63,666 nt of DNA, taken from positions 1 through 63,666 of the forward strand of contig CAZWVJ010000010.1 in NCBI GenBank assembly GCA_964636865.1, read 5' to 3'. Positions 44,443 through 53,647 of this stretch are shown piece after piece. This DNA is from B1SED10-75 sp964636865. GTDB lineage: Bacteria; Bacillota; Dethiobacteria; DTU022; PWGO01. The notes under the pieces are model-generated. The model was not told the DNA's origin and did not search any database. It saw nothing but the letters and a program-made list of their open reading frames with translations. The position numbers were made by a program, and so were the translations under genes. Within the stretch, counting starts at the first letter, position 1, and every line of letters starts with the position of its first letter.

Positions 44443-47400
44443 ATGCCTAAACGTTCTGATCTACAAAAAATTCTTATTATCGGTTCCGGCCCTATTATCA
44501 TTGGACAAGCTTGCGAGTTCGATTATTCGGGCACTCAAGCTTGCCGAGCTCTATGGGAAGAAGGGTATGAAGTAGTACTTATTAACAGTAACCCCGCCAC
44601 CATTATGACTGACCCGGACATAGCGGATTATACCTATATCGAGCCTTTAACTCCCGATACGGTGTCTAAAATCATAGCCCGGGAAAAACCTCATGCTTTA
44701 TTGCCCTCTTTGGGAGGACAAACAGCCCTAAATATTGCCGTAGATCTTTATAACAACGGGACCCTCCAGGAATGGAATGTAGAACTCATCGGAGTTAACG
44801 TAGATACTATAAATATGGCCGAGAATCGGGAATTATTCAAGGATGCTATGGAAGAAGCCGGCCTGAACGTGATCCAAAGCGTTTATATCAACAACTTAGC
44901 CGAGGCAGAAGAGTTTGCCGCTAAAATAGGCTACCCGTTAATAATCCGTCCCTCCTATACATTAGGAGGCTCAGGAGGAGGGATAGCTTATAACAGAAAA
45001 CAGTTACAAGACAAAGTAGCATATGGACTGGCTATTAGCCCCGTATCCCAAATATTGGTGGAGGAAGGGGTTATCGGCTGGAAGGAAATTGAGCTGGAAG
45101 TAATTCGAGATCTAAATAATAATACTATCATTATTTGTACTATTGAAAATATGGATTCTATGGGTGTTCATACCGGTGAAAGCATTACGGTAGCACCCGT
45201 GCAAACTCTTACCAACCGCGAAGTCCAAGGGCTAAAAGATGCTTCCATAACTGCCCTCCAAAAGTTAGGTATAAATACCGGTGGCTGCAACATCCAATTT
45301 GCTCTTAACCCTGAAACGGGGCGCGTAGTAGTTATCGAAATGAATCCAAGGGTTTCACGTTCTTCAGCATTAGCGTCTAAAGCTACAGGTTTTCCTATTG
45401 CCAAAGTAGCCGCCAAGCTTTCTGTGGGTTTTACACTCGATGAACTGCCCAATGATATTACTCAAAATACTCCGGCTGCTTTTGAACCCACTATAGATTA
45501 TTGTGTGGTTAAAATTCCTCGTTGGGACTTTGAAAAATTTCCTGAAGCAGATCGTACTCTCACTACTCAAATGAAGTCAGTAGGTGAAGTTATGAGCATT
45601 GGCCGCACCTTTAAAGAAGCCCTTCAAAAAGCAGTCCGCTCCCTGGAACAAGACAATTACGGTTTTGAAAACCATGCGCCGGCTAAGGTTTCGCTCGATG
45701 AATTGGAAGAACGTCTTTCCGTACCTCGCTCAGACCGCATCTTCTACATTGCCGAGGCTTACCGGCGGAAAATGGACAGCGAAAAGATCTATGAGCTTAC
45801 CAAAATCAACAGGTGGTTTCTGAACCAAATTGAAGAACTCATCGCTGATGAAAACCTATTAACCGAATTGCAGTTAAATGATTTAACGCCCCAGTTACTT
45901 TGGTCTTTGAAAGAAAATGGCTTTGCAGATCGTTATATAGCTAAATTAATCCATGCCGACGAAAACACCATACGAAAAATGCGGGTGAAAGCCGGCATTA
46001 AGCCTGCTTTCCGTTGTGTAGATACATGCGCCGGTGAATTCGAAGCCTATACACCTTATTATTATTCAACTTATGAAAAATACAGCGAAGTTCCATCATT
46101 TACCTCTCGCCCGCGAGTAATGATTTTGGGGAGCGGGCCCAACCGAATAGGCCAAGGAGTGGAGTTCGATTATTGCTGTGTCCAGGCGGCTTTTGCCCTG
46201 CGCAAAGAAGGATACGAAGTAATTATGGTTAATTGCAACCCGGAAACAGTAAGCACAGACTATGATATATCCGATCGCTTGTATTTTGAACCCCTCACAC
46301 TGGAGGAAGTTTTAAATATTTATGAAGTGGAACAGCCGGAAGGAGTTATTCTCCAGTTTGGCGGACAAACCCCCCTTAAGCTGGCATTACAGCTTATGGA
46401 GCAGGGAGTAAAGGTTTGGGGAACTTCACCGGTGGATATCAATCGAGCCGAAAACCGGCGAGAATTTGCTGAAGTAGTAGAAAAACTCGGACTAATCGAA
46501 CCTCCTCATGGCACAGCAATAAATGAAGGCGAAGCGCTGGATGTCTCTGCAAACTTAGGGTTTCCTGTTTTGGCTCGTCCTTCATATGTATTGGGAGGCA
46601 AGTCAATGCAGATCGTTTATAATCAGGAAAGTCTGCTTTCATACCTGAGGGAGAACGCAGACATATCGCACCAAAACCCTCTGCTTTTGGATAAATTCCT
46701 GGAAGGTGCAATAGAAATAGATGTAGACGCTGTTTGTGACGGAGAAGATATTTTTATCGGCGGAATCATGGAGCACGTGGAACACGCAGGCATACACTCA
46801 GGTGACAGTTCTTGCGTAATTCCCACTTTCAGCCTAACCGAAAAGCAACTAGATGAGATACGCCGCCAAACCAACCTGCTGGCCAAAAATTTAAACGTGG
46901 TGGGTTTATGTAACATCCAGTTTGCTCTGCGCGGTGACAAGGTTTATCTTATTGAAGCCAACCCCCGTGCCTCTCGTACCGTTCCATTCGTAGGAAAAGC
47001 CACAGGGGTTCCTTTAGCCCAGGTAGCTGCCAGGACAATGGCCGGCATTAAGCTTTGCGACATGGAATTAACAGGAGAAATAAAGCCAAGTCATGTATCT
47101 GTGAAAGAATCGGTCCTTCCATTTTCCCGTTTCCCGGAAGTAGATATCATTTTAGGACCGGAAATGCGCTCAACCGGAGAAGTAATGGGTATTGACAAAG
47201 ATTTTGGAATGGCATTTGCCAAGTCACAGCTGGCAGCAGGAACTTCACTGCCTCTTAAGGGTAAGATTTTCCTCACCGTGGCCAACCGTGACAAAGGTGA
47301 AGCTATAGAGCTGGCTCGAGAATTTTGTAAATTGGGATTTCAAATTATTGCCACCGAAGGTACTGCAGATTCTTTGCGGACAGGGGAAATAGAAGTGGAA

Positions 47401-47661
47401 GTAGTAAATAAATTACAAGAAGGTCCTCCACATATACTTGATTACATCGAGCGGGGAGAAGTGGAATTAATCATAAATACTCCTTCAGGGGCCGGCTCTC
47501 AAAGTGACGAAGCCCGAATGCGGCAAAAGGCCCTGGCCCAAGGCGTTTCTATTATTACCACCATTAGAGCAGCGCGAGCAGCACTGGAAGGAATTAAGAC
47601 ATTGCAAAAAAAGGGGATGGAAGTACTAAGCCTTCAGGAATATCAGAAAACAATATTTTAA
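44443..47661 (+). CDS. carB: Carbamoyl phosphate synthase large subunit
   Basis: CarB makes carbamoyl phosphate from bicarbonate, ammonia and two ATP for pyrimidine and arginine synthesis. The 1072-residue protein has two homologous ATP-grasp halves (each with a preATP motif, ILIIGSGPIIIGQACEFDYS and MILGSGPNRIGQGVEFDY). Core motifs are RPSYTLGGSGGGIAYN and RPSYVLGGKSMQIVYN. A C-terminal MGS-like regulatory domain (~935-1072) follows. It starts at the base after carA's stop. No obvious active-site change was seen, so the enzyme should use free ammonia if CarA cannot hydrolyse glutamine. Confidence 0.97.
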   Translation: MPKRSDLQKILIIGSGPIIIGQACEFDYSGTQACRALWEEGYEVVLINSNPATIMTDPDIADYTYIEPLTPDTVSKIIAREKPHALLPSLGGQTALNIAVDLYNNGTLQEWNVELIGVNVDTINMAENRELFKDAMEEAGLNVIQSVYINNLAEAEEFAAKIGYPLIIRPSYTLGGSGGGIAYNRKQLQDKVAYGLAISPVSQILVEEGVIGWKEIELEVIRDLNNNTIIICTIENMDSMGVHTGESITVAPVQTLTNREVQGLKDASITALQKLGINTGGCNIQFALNPETGRVVVIEMNPRVSRSSALASKATGFPIAKVAAKLSVGFTLDELPNDITQNTPAAFEPTIDYCVVKIPRWDFEKFPEADRTLTTQMKSVGEVMSIGRTFKEALQKAVRSLEQDNYGFENHAPAKVSLDELEERLSVPRSDRIFYIAEAYRRKMDSEKIYELTKINRWFLNQIEELIADENLLTELQLNDLTPQLLWSLKENGFADRYIAKLIHADENTIRKMRVKAGIKPAFRCVDTCAGEFEAYTPYYYSTYEKYSEVPSFTSRPRVMILGSGPNRIGQGVEFDYCCVQAAFALRKEGYEVIMVNCNPETVSTDYDISDRLYFEPLTLEEVLNIYEVEQPEGVILQFGGQTPLKLALQLMEQGVKVWGTSPVDINRAENRREFAEVVEKLGLIEPPHGTAINEGEALDVSANLGFPVLARPSYVLGGKSMQIVYNQESLLSYLRENADISHQNPLLLDKFLEGAIEIDVDAVCDGEDIFIGGIMEHVEHAGIHSGDSSCVIPTFSLTEKQLDEIRRQTNLLAKNLNVVGLCNIQFALRGDKVYLIEANPRASRTVPFVGKATGVPLAQVAARTMAGIKLCDMELTGEIKPSHVSVKESVLPFSRFPEVDIILGPEMRSTGEVMGIDKDFGMAFAKSQLAAGTSLPLKGKIFLTVANRDKGEAIELAREFCKLGFQIIATEGTADSLRTGEIEVEVVNKLQEGPPHILDYIERGEVELIINTPSGAGSQSDEARMRQKALAQGVSIITTIRAARAALEGIKTLQKKGMEVLSLQEYQKTIF

Positions 47662-47799
47662 CCTAAGCACCCACGCGCTCTTAACTTCCAATTTTTTTCT
47701 TGTAACCAAAAAAAAATACTGCTGTAATACCACTGTAATATCCGCCCTCTATAATGAGAATTAAGTTGACCCCCTCTTTTTTTATAATATATTTAAATG

Positions 47800-47831
47800 G
47801 CGCGGTTATAATTGTAACCGCGCTTTTTTTT
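47800..47831 (+). terminator. Rho-independent terminator after carAB
   Basis: GCGCGGTTA (47800-47808) pairs with TAACCGCGC (47815-47823) around a 6-base loop, followed by eight Ts (47824-47831). It lies 138 bases past the carB stop. Apart from this and the birA control region, the 336-base gap 47662-47997 shows nothing. Confidence 0.9.
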
Positions 47832-47926
47832 ACTACTTTATTACTTCTTTACTTCTTTATTAGACTTTCTAAAATTGCCGATATCTTCAGCGCAAGTGAA
47901 CTCTCCAAAACTAAAATACCAAATAA

Positions 47927-47980
47927 ATGTTAACGATTGACTGCTTTAGGGTTTACAATCTTTGCCGGTTCGAATACAAT
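47927..47980 (+). promoter_or_regulatory. BirA operator overlapping the birA promoter
   Basis: The half-sites ATGTTAACG (47927-47935) and GGTTTACAA (47950-47958) are separated by 14 bases. The right half matches the known BirA-box half GGTTTACAA exactly; the left is close to TTGTTAACC. The right half contains the -35 box TTTACA (47952-47957), followed after 17 bases by TACAAT (47975-47980). Biotin-loaded BirA bound here would block transcription. The gene starts only 18 bases after the -10, so the leader would be very short. Confidence 0.65.
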
Positions 47981-47997
47981 GTTAGAGGTGAATATAC

Positions 47998-48987
47998 ATG
48001 AAACAAGTTCCATTTAATATTTTGAATCTTTTAAAAGAAAACCGGAACCAATTTATTTCCGGGGAATTGTTAAGCAAAAAAATGAATTTAAGCCGTACTG
48101 CAGTTTGGAAACATATACATTACTTGCAAAAACTGGGATACATTATTGAGGCCGTCCCTAACCGGGGATACTGCCTGACTGCAGAACCCGATTTGCTTAT
48201 TTCCCGGGAAATAAAATGCAGTTTGGACACACAAATTATGGGAAATGAAATATTAATCTTTTCTTCGCTGGAATCTACCAACCGGCAGGCGCACCGTTTA
48301 GCTGAAAACAACTATCCAGAAGGCACTATTGTGTTAGCAGAAGAACAAACAGTAGGCAGAGGAAGAAAAAACAAGGCATGGTTTTCTCCTCCCCAAAAAG
48401 GCCTTTGGCTTTCTACAATACTTTACCCAACAGGTAAAACCCCGGCAAAAGTAGCACCGCTGACAGCAGTCTCCGCTGCAACCACTGCCAGAGGCCTGCG
48501 CAAAAGCACAGGCAAAGCAGTAATGGTCAAATGGCCTAATGATCTTTTATTAAACAATAGAAAAATCGGAGGCATCCTGGCAGAAATCAAAATGGAAATG
48601 GAAGAAGTTCACTATATTATTTTGGGTATAGGCATAAATATTAATCTTGAGCGGGATGATTTTCCCGAAGATTTAAACCATGAAGCTTCTTCCCTGAGCA
48701 TTGAAAGTAACAAAAAGTTTGATCGAAATTTTCTTTGTGGCGCTATTTTAAACGAATTGGAAAAAGGATACTTCCTATTTTTACAAGAAGGGTTCACTCC
48801 TTTCATAGAACCATGGAAACAGATCAACCATACTCTGGGAAAGCAAGTATCAATACAATACGGAGAAAACCAAGTTCAAGGAATTGCCCAAGACATAGAT
48901 AACGAAGGCGCTTTAATTATTGAAGATGAAAAAAATATCAAGCACCGATTTAATTTCGGCGAGATAGAATATTTGGAAACCAGCTAA
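47998..48987 (+). CDS. birA: Biotin-protein ligase / biotin repressor
   Basis: BirA adenylates biotin, transfers it to carboxylase carrier domains and represses biotin genes. The 329-residue protein has an N-terminal winged helix (~1-62, GELLSKKMNLSRTAVWKHIH). The ligase domain has the biotin loop GRGRKNKAWFSPPQKGLWLS and KWPNDLLLNNRKIGGILAEI, followed by a C-terminal SH3-like domain. The DNA-binding domain makes it the repressor type, consistent with the operator upstream. bioY follows after 72 bases. Confidence 0.95.
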   Translation: MKQVPFNILNLLKENRNQFISGELLSKKMNLSRTAVWKHIHYLQKLGYIIEAVPNRGYCLTAEPDLLISREIKCSLDTQIMGNEILIFSSLESTNRQAHRLAENNYPEGTIVLAEEQTVGRGRKNKAWFSPPQKGLWLSTILYPTGKTPAKVAPLTAVSAATTARGLRKSTGKAVMVKWPNDLLLNNRKIGGILAEIKMEMEEVHYIILGIGININLERDDFPEDLNHEASSLSIESNKKFDRNFLCGAILNELEKGYFLFLQEGFTPFIEPWKQINHTLGKQVSIQYGENQVQGIAQDIDNEGALIIEDEKNIKHRFNFGEIEYLETS

Positions 48988-49059
48988 CAAATAGTCTATT
49001 TATAATCAATTAATCACAAATTATCAAAAGAAATAAAAGTTAAAAGTAAAGGTGAAACA

Positions 49060-49623
49060 ATGAGAAATTATTCCCCCACCGAAAGATTAACAAAAATTGC
49101 GCTTTTTACTGCCATCATTGCAATACTATCCCAAATCTCCATACCCCTACCGTTTTCCCCGGTTCCGCTTACCGGTCAGACACTGGGGATATTCCTGGCA
49201 GGAAGCATGCTGGGAAGTAAAGCCGGTGTTCTGAGCGTGTGCGCGTACCTGCTGCTTGGCACCGCAGGAGCACCTGTATTTGCTATGGGAAGGGGTGGCT
49301 TACAAATTATCTTAGGCCCTACAGGAGGATATCTCCTGGGGTTCATCCCCGGTATTTATTTCCTGGGGAAACTAATCGGAGATCGGGAAACAATTAACAA
49401 ATTCTCCATGGCTGCCGCAATGGGTCTCTGCCTTGTTGCTGTTTATACCCTGGGAGGATTTCAGTTTGGGTATATTATGGAGCTAAATACATGGCAGACT
49501 TTGACTGCCGGGGTATTTCCCTACCTTCCGGTGGAAATAATAAAAATAGGCCTGGCAATTCCTCTCATAACCAGGCTCCAGGGAATAATTAAGGAGAAGA
49601 GTGCTCCTTCTCCTTTTGCTTAG
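49060..49623 (+). CDS. bioY: Biotin transporter BioY
   Basis: This 187-residue S component of an ECF transporter has six helices and the BioY motifs ISIPLPFSPVPLTGQTLGIF and GAPVFAMGRGGLQIILGPTGGYL, the latter lining the biotin pocket. Together with birA it suggests biotin scavenging; no biosynthesis genes are in the window. AAAGGTG precedes the ATG. The stop lies 3 bases from the convergent stop at 49627. Confidence 0.95.
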   Translation: MRNYSPTERLTKIALFTAIIAILSQISIPLPFSPVPLTGQTLGIFLAGSMLGSKAGVLSVCAYLLLGTAGAPVFAMGRGGLQIILGPTGGYLLGFIPGIYFLGKLIGDRETINKFSMAAAMGLCLVAVYTLGGFQFGYIMELNTWQTLTAGVFPYLPVEIIKIGLAIPLITRLQGIIKEKSAPSPFA

Positions 49624-49626
49624 CAA

Positions 49627-50403
49627 CTAACTGTTAACTTCTTTTCCGGCAAGAATTGCCGCACCCAGAGCACCAACAATCTGGGGATTTTCCGGTATTT
49701 CCATCTTCACATCCAATTTATTCTCCAGACATTCTACTACTCCGTTATTTTGAGCCACTCCGCCGGTCATAATAACTTTCTCTTCCAAACCAACCCGGTT
49801 CACCAACCCCATGGTGCGTTCTGCTATAGAATCATGAATACCCCGGATAATATCTTCTCTAGCCTGATCACTGGCAATTAACGAAACAACTTCAGATTCG
49901 GCAAAAACCGTACACATGCTGCTGATGGGAATTGATCGAGCAGCTTTTTTACTCAACTCAGCCATTTCTTTCAATTCGACCTCCAGAGCATGCGCCATCA
50001 CTTCTAAAAAACGACCTGTGCCTGCAGCACATTTTTCATTCATTACAAAATCAACAACAGTGCCCTCGTTATTAATGCGAATAACTTTACTATCCTGGCC
50101 ACCAATATCTATGACCGTACGGGCCTCCGGCAAAAGGAAATAAGCGCCCTTTCCATGACAGGTTATTTCTGTAACTTTTTTATGAGCTGAAGGAGCACTA
50201 ATGCGCCCATAACCTGTAGCTATCACATACTTAAGATCTTCCACTTGACAACCCGCTTTTTGCGATGCCTTTTCCAGAGCCTTGTCCGCAGCATTTTTAC
50301 TGTTAGAGCCAGTAGGCATAATCACATAACCTAGTATCTCCTTTTTTTCCATAATTACCACTTCAGTGGTAATTGAACCTATGTCTATACCGGCAACTGG
50401 CAA
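49627..50403 (-). CDS. HgdC/BcrA-BadF family CoA-dehydratase activase
   Basis: Members are ATP-dependent one-electron donors that activate 2-hydroxyacyl-CoA dehydratases or benzoyl-CoA reductases. The 258-residue ASKHA-fold protein has VAGIDIGSITTEVVIM, VIDIGGQDSKVIRI, EKCAAGTGRFLEVMA and IPISSMCTVFAESEVVSL. Cys residues in the last two would ligate the [4Fe-4S] cluster shared by the homodimer. A C-terminal VIMTGGVAQNNGV completes the ATP site. No dehydratase subunits are in the window, so the partner is unknown. Confidence 0.88.
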   Translation of the reverse strand: MPVAGIDIGSITTEVVIMEKKEILGYVIMPTGSNSKNAADKALEKASQKAGCQVEDLKYVIATGYGRISAPSAHKKVTEITCHGKGAYFLLPEARTVIDIGGQDSKVIRINNEGTVVDFVMNEKCAAGTGRFLEVMAHALEVELKEMAELSKKAARSIPISSMCTVFAESEVVSLIASDQAREDIIRGIHDSIAERTMGLVNRVGLEEKVIMTGGVAQNNGVVECLENKLDVKMEIPENPQIVGALGAAILAGKEVNS

Positions 50404-50431
50404 GTATTCCGCCTCCTTATAACTTTTTTAA

Positions 50432-51019
50432 CTATTTTAATACTAAATTATCTATAAATTCCTTTACTTTTTTAGCCCCTTCCCTATTTTCAGCCGAATA
50501 AGGGAAGATTTCATGATCCTCGGATAAATTTAAGTCTGCTTTGATTTTATTAATGCGATCTAAATGACGTCCGCGGGCAATTTTGTCAGCTTTAGTTGCT
50601 ACCGTTATAAATGGATAATGATGGTAAAGCAGCCACGCAGTCATTTGTTGATCATTCTCAGTGGGAGGATGCCGTATATCTACAATGTGAATTAATCCTT
50701 TAAGCTGTTCGCGGCCATGTAGATAACCTTCTATGAGTTCCCCCCAATCATCTCGCATGCTCTTGGAAACCCTGGCATATCCATATCCCGGCAGATCTAC
50801 CAGATAAAACGCATCATTAACAAGGTAAAAAAACAGGGCTTTTGTTTTTCCCGGCGTAGAACTGGTTTTGGCCAAATTTTTTCTGCCCAAATAAACATTT
50901 ATCACTGAAGATTTACCCACATTGGAACGCCCTAAAAAAGCCACTTCCGGAAGGTTTCCACCTGGAAAATCCCGGGGGCTACTTGCTTTAAAATGTAACT
51001 GGGCTTTACGTATCTGCAT
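50432..51019 (-). CDS. ysxC: Ribosome biogenesis GTP-binding protein YsxC/EngB
   Basis: This 195-residue TrmE-Era-like GTPase is required for 50S subunit assembly. GTP motifs: G1 GRSNVGKSSVINVYLG, G3 LVDLPGYGYA, G4 ATKADKIARG. The location directly after lon is the standard order. Confidence 0.95.
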   Translation of the reverse strand: MQIRKAQLHFKASSPRDFPGGNLPEVAFLGRSNVGKSSVINVYLGRKNLAKTSSTPGKTKALFFYLVNDAFYLVDLPGYGYARVSKSMRDDWGELIEGYLHGREQLKGLIHIVDIRHPPTENDQQMTAWLLYHHYPFITVATKADKIARGRHLDRINKIKADLNLSEDHEIFPYSAENREGAKKVKEFIDNLVLK

Positions 51020-51081
51020 AACAATTACCTTAATTGAGGTCTAAAAAATCTACACGTCTGTAAACCATCAATTAATACTCT

Positions 51082-53484
51082 TTAATGCCTAAAGGTAGAA
51101 TCATTTTGGTTAACAGAAGTGGAGTCTCCTTTGTGTTTATCTAATAATTCATCTTCCACCAATGTCTTTTGTTTCCAATTTAAGAGCACTTTTGGTAAAA
51201 CTTCATCCATATTATCCACACAAATACATTCAATCTTTTTACGCACATTTGCCGGGACTTCATTCAAGTCTTTTTGGTTTTCTGCCGGTAGTATTACTTT
51301 TTTAATTCCGGCGCGATGGGCAACCAATAGTTTTTCTTTTACTCCCCCTACAGGCAAAACTTTGCCTCGCAAAGTAACTTCCCCGGTTAAAGCATAATCT
51401 TTGTTTATGGGCCTACCGGTAATAGCCGAAACAAGGGCAACGACCATGGCAACTCCTGCCGAAGGGCCGTCTTTGGGTATAGCTCCTTCAGGGATGTGAA
51501 TGTGAATATCATATTTTTCATAAAAATCTTCTTCTATCTGCAAATGCTCTGTGCGAGAGCGAATATAGCTTAAGGCTGCCCGCGCAGACTCTTGCATAAC
51601 ATCACCAAGTTTACCGGTTAAAGTCACCTTACCTTTTCCTCTCATTAAATTAACTTCCACAGATAAAATTTCTCCCCCTGCTTCCGACCAGGCCAAGCCG
51701 GTTGAAGCTCCAACCTGATGTTCTTCTTCTGCAACACCATAACGATACCGGGGGACTCCCAGATATTGATGTAAATTTTGACGAGTAATACGCTGGAAAT
51801 ATGAATTATTTTTTACTACTTCCCGGGCAATTTTTCGGAAAATAGAGGCAATACTCCGCTCCAGGTTCCTTACTCCCGCTTCCCGGGTATATTCCCTTAT
51901 TATACTACGCAGGGCTCCTTCAGAAATTTGCAGGTTCTCATTCGTTAAACCATTTTCTTTTAACTGCTTCGGTATTAGGTGGATTTTAGCTATTTGCACC
52001 TTTTCCTCTTCCGTATAACCGGAAATATGTATTACCTCCATGCGATCTAACAAGGTTTGAGGTATATTAGCCTTGAGATTGGCAGTATTAATAAACATTA
52101 CCTGGGAAAGATCAAAAGGTACTTCTATGAAATGGTCACTAAAAGTATGATTTTGCTCCGGATCAAGCACTTCTAACATGGCCGAAGAAGGATCCCCGCG
52201 GAAATCCGAAGACAATTTGTCAATTTCATCTACCAGAAAAACCGGATTTTTTGTTTTTGCCTGATGAATTCCCTGGATTATTCTTCCCGGCAAAGCACCT
52301 ACATACGTTCGCCGATGGCCGCGTATTTCTGCTTCATCCCTGACTCCTCCCAGGGAAATACGTGTAAATTTACGTTCCATAGCTCGAGCTATGGATTTAG
52401 CAAGAGAAGTTTTGCCCACTCCCGGAGGGCCTACAAAACATAATATGGGACTTTTTGTTTCTGCAGACAACTGTCTTACCGCCAAGAATTCTATTATTCG
52501 TTCTTTAACATCTTCTAATCCATAGTGATCTTCATCCAGAACCTGCTGCACGTTTTCTAGATCGATTTTATCTTCTGTAACAACTGACCAGGGCAATTCC
52601 AACAGCCAATCCAAATAATTTCTTATCACTACTGATTCTGCTGCGCTCGAAGGCATCTTCTCCAGACGATCTAACTCTTTAAGCGCTTTTTCCTCAACAT
52701 GCTGAGGAAGCTGAGCATTTTTAATATTTTCCCGGTATTCTTCCGTTTCTTCTATCCCATTCTTTTCGCCTAGTTCACTCTGAATAGCCCTTATTTGCTC
52801 GCGCAAATAGTATTCTTTCTGGGCTTTATCAATCTGTTTATTCACCCGGGAACTAATATTCTTTTCTAATTTCTGAATTTCTAATTCTTTATGTAAAACC
52901 TCAATTAAGCGCTCAATCCTTTCCTTGCAGTCCACTATTTCCAGTAATTTTTGTTTTTGAGAAACATTGAAGGGCATATGAGAAATCACAGTATCTGCCA
53001 ACTCACCCGGTTCTTCGATATCTTCAACACTTACGTGAGTTTCCGAAGATACTTTATTGCTAATTTTTACATATTCATCAAATATTTCCAAAAGTTTTCT
53101 CCTCAATGCTTCTAATTCTACATCTAAGGGTTCTTCTTCCTCTTTTATTAATTCTATTTCAACTTCATAGTGAGTATCAGAAGAAATTATCTTTTTTAAT
53201 TTAGCTCTTTGCATTCCTTCTACTAGAATGCGGAAATTGCCACCGGGTAATTTAACCATCTGATTAACCTTAGACAAGGTTCCTATCTCATAAAGCTCGT
53301 CAAATGCCGGCTTATTAATATCAGGATCTTTTTGAGCAACCAGGAATATATTGCTATCCTCTTCCATGGCTTTTTCTAAAGCTTTAATAGAAAGATCCCG
53401 CCCCACATCCAGATGAACAACCATATGGGGAAATACAGTAACTCCTCTTAAAGGTAAAAGTTGTATGTTTCTTTTTTGGGTCAT
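51082..53484 (-). CDS. lon: ATP-dependent protease Lon (LonA)
   Basis: This 800-residue protein has an N-terminal substrate-binding domain (~1-200), a coiled coil and an AAA+ module with Walker A GPPGVGKTSLAKS and Walker B FLVDEIDKLSSDFRG. The Ser-Lys dyad protease is KDGPSAGVAMV (Ser) and GVKEKLLVAHRAG (Lys). It degrades misfolded and regulatory proteins. GGAGG lies upstream of the ATG. It sits between clpX and ysxC. Confidence 0.97.
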   Translation of the reverse strand: MTQKRNIQLLPLRGVTVFPHMVVHLDVGRDLSIKALEKAMEEDSNIFLVAQKDPDINKPAFDELYEIGTLSKVNQMVKLPGGNFRILVEGMQRAKLKKIISSDTHYEVEIELIKEEEEPLDVELEALRRKLLEIFDEYVKISNKVSSETHVSVEDIEEPGELADTVISHMPFNVSQKQKLLEIVDCKERIERLIEVLHKELEIQKLEKNISSRVNKQIDKAQKEYYLREQIRAIQSELGEKNGIEETEEYRENIKNAQLPQHVEEKALKELDRLEKMPSSAAESVVIRNYLDWLLELPWSVVTEDKIDLENVQQVLDEDHYGLEDVKERIIEFLAVRQLSAETKSPILCFVGPPGVGKTSLAKSIARAMERKFTRISLGGVRDEAEIRGHRRTYVGALPGRIIQGIHQAKTKNPVFLVDEIDKLSSDFRGDPSSAMLEVLDPEQNHTFSDHFIEVPFDLSQVMFINTANLKANIPQTLLDRMEVIHISGYTEEEKVQIAKIHLIPKQLKENGLTNENLQISEGALRSIIREYTREAGVRNLERSIASIFRKIAREVVKNNSYFQRITRQNLHQYLGVPRYRYGVAEEEHQVGASTGLAWSEAGGEILSVEVNLMRGKGKVTLTGKLGDVMQESARAALSYIRSRTEHLQIEEDFYEKYDIHIHIPEGAIPKDGPSAGVAMVVALVSAITGRPINKDYALTGEVTLRGKVLPVGGVKEKLLVAHRAGIKKVILPAENQKDLNEVPANVRKKIECICVDNMDEVLPKVLLNWKQKTLVEDELLDKHKGDSTSVNQNDSTFRH

Positions 53485-53583
53485 TCTTTTTATTAAACCT
53501 CCTTCTTTAATGTGCCAGTTAATTTATTCCATTCTACCTTTTTCGAAAACTGATACATGAAATGATTGATCCTAACAAATATA

Positions 53584-53614
53584 GGAGAATTCCTTACCTT
53601 ATCAGGAATTCTCC
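53584..53614 (-). terminator. Inverted repeat between clpX and lon (possible terminator)
   Basis: GGAGAATTCCT (53584-53594) pairs perfectly with AGGAATTCTCC (53604-53614) around a 9-base loop, 33 bases past the clpX stop. On the minus strand the stem is followed by TATATTTG, not a long T run, so it could be a weak terminator or an RNA-processing site. Confidence 0.5.
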
Positions 53615-53647
53615 CAATTACTCAAATTCCCTTTTAAAAAACTTACT

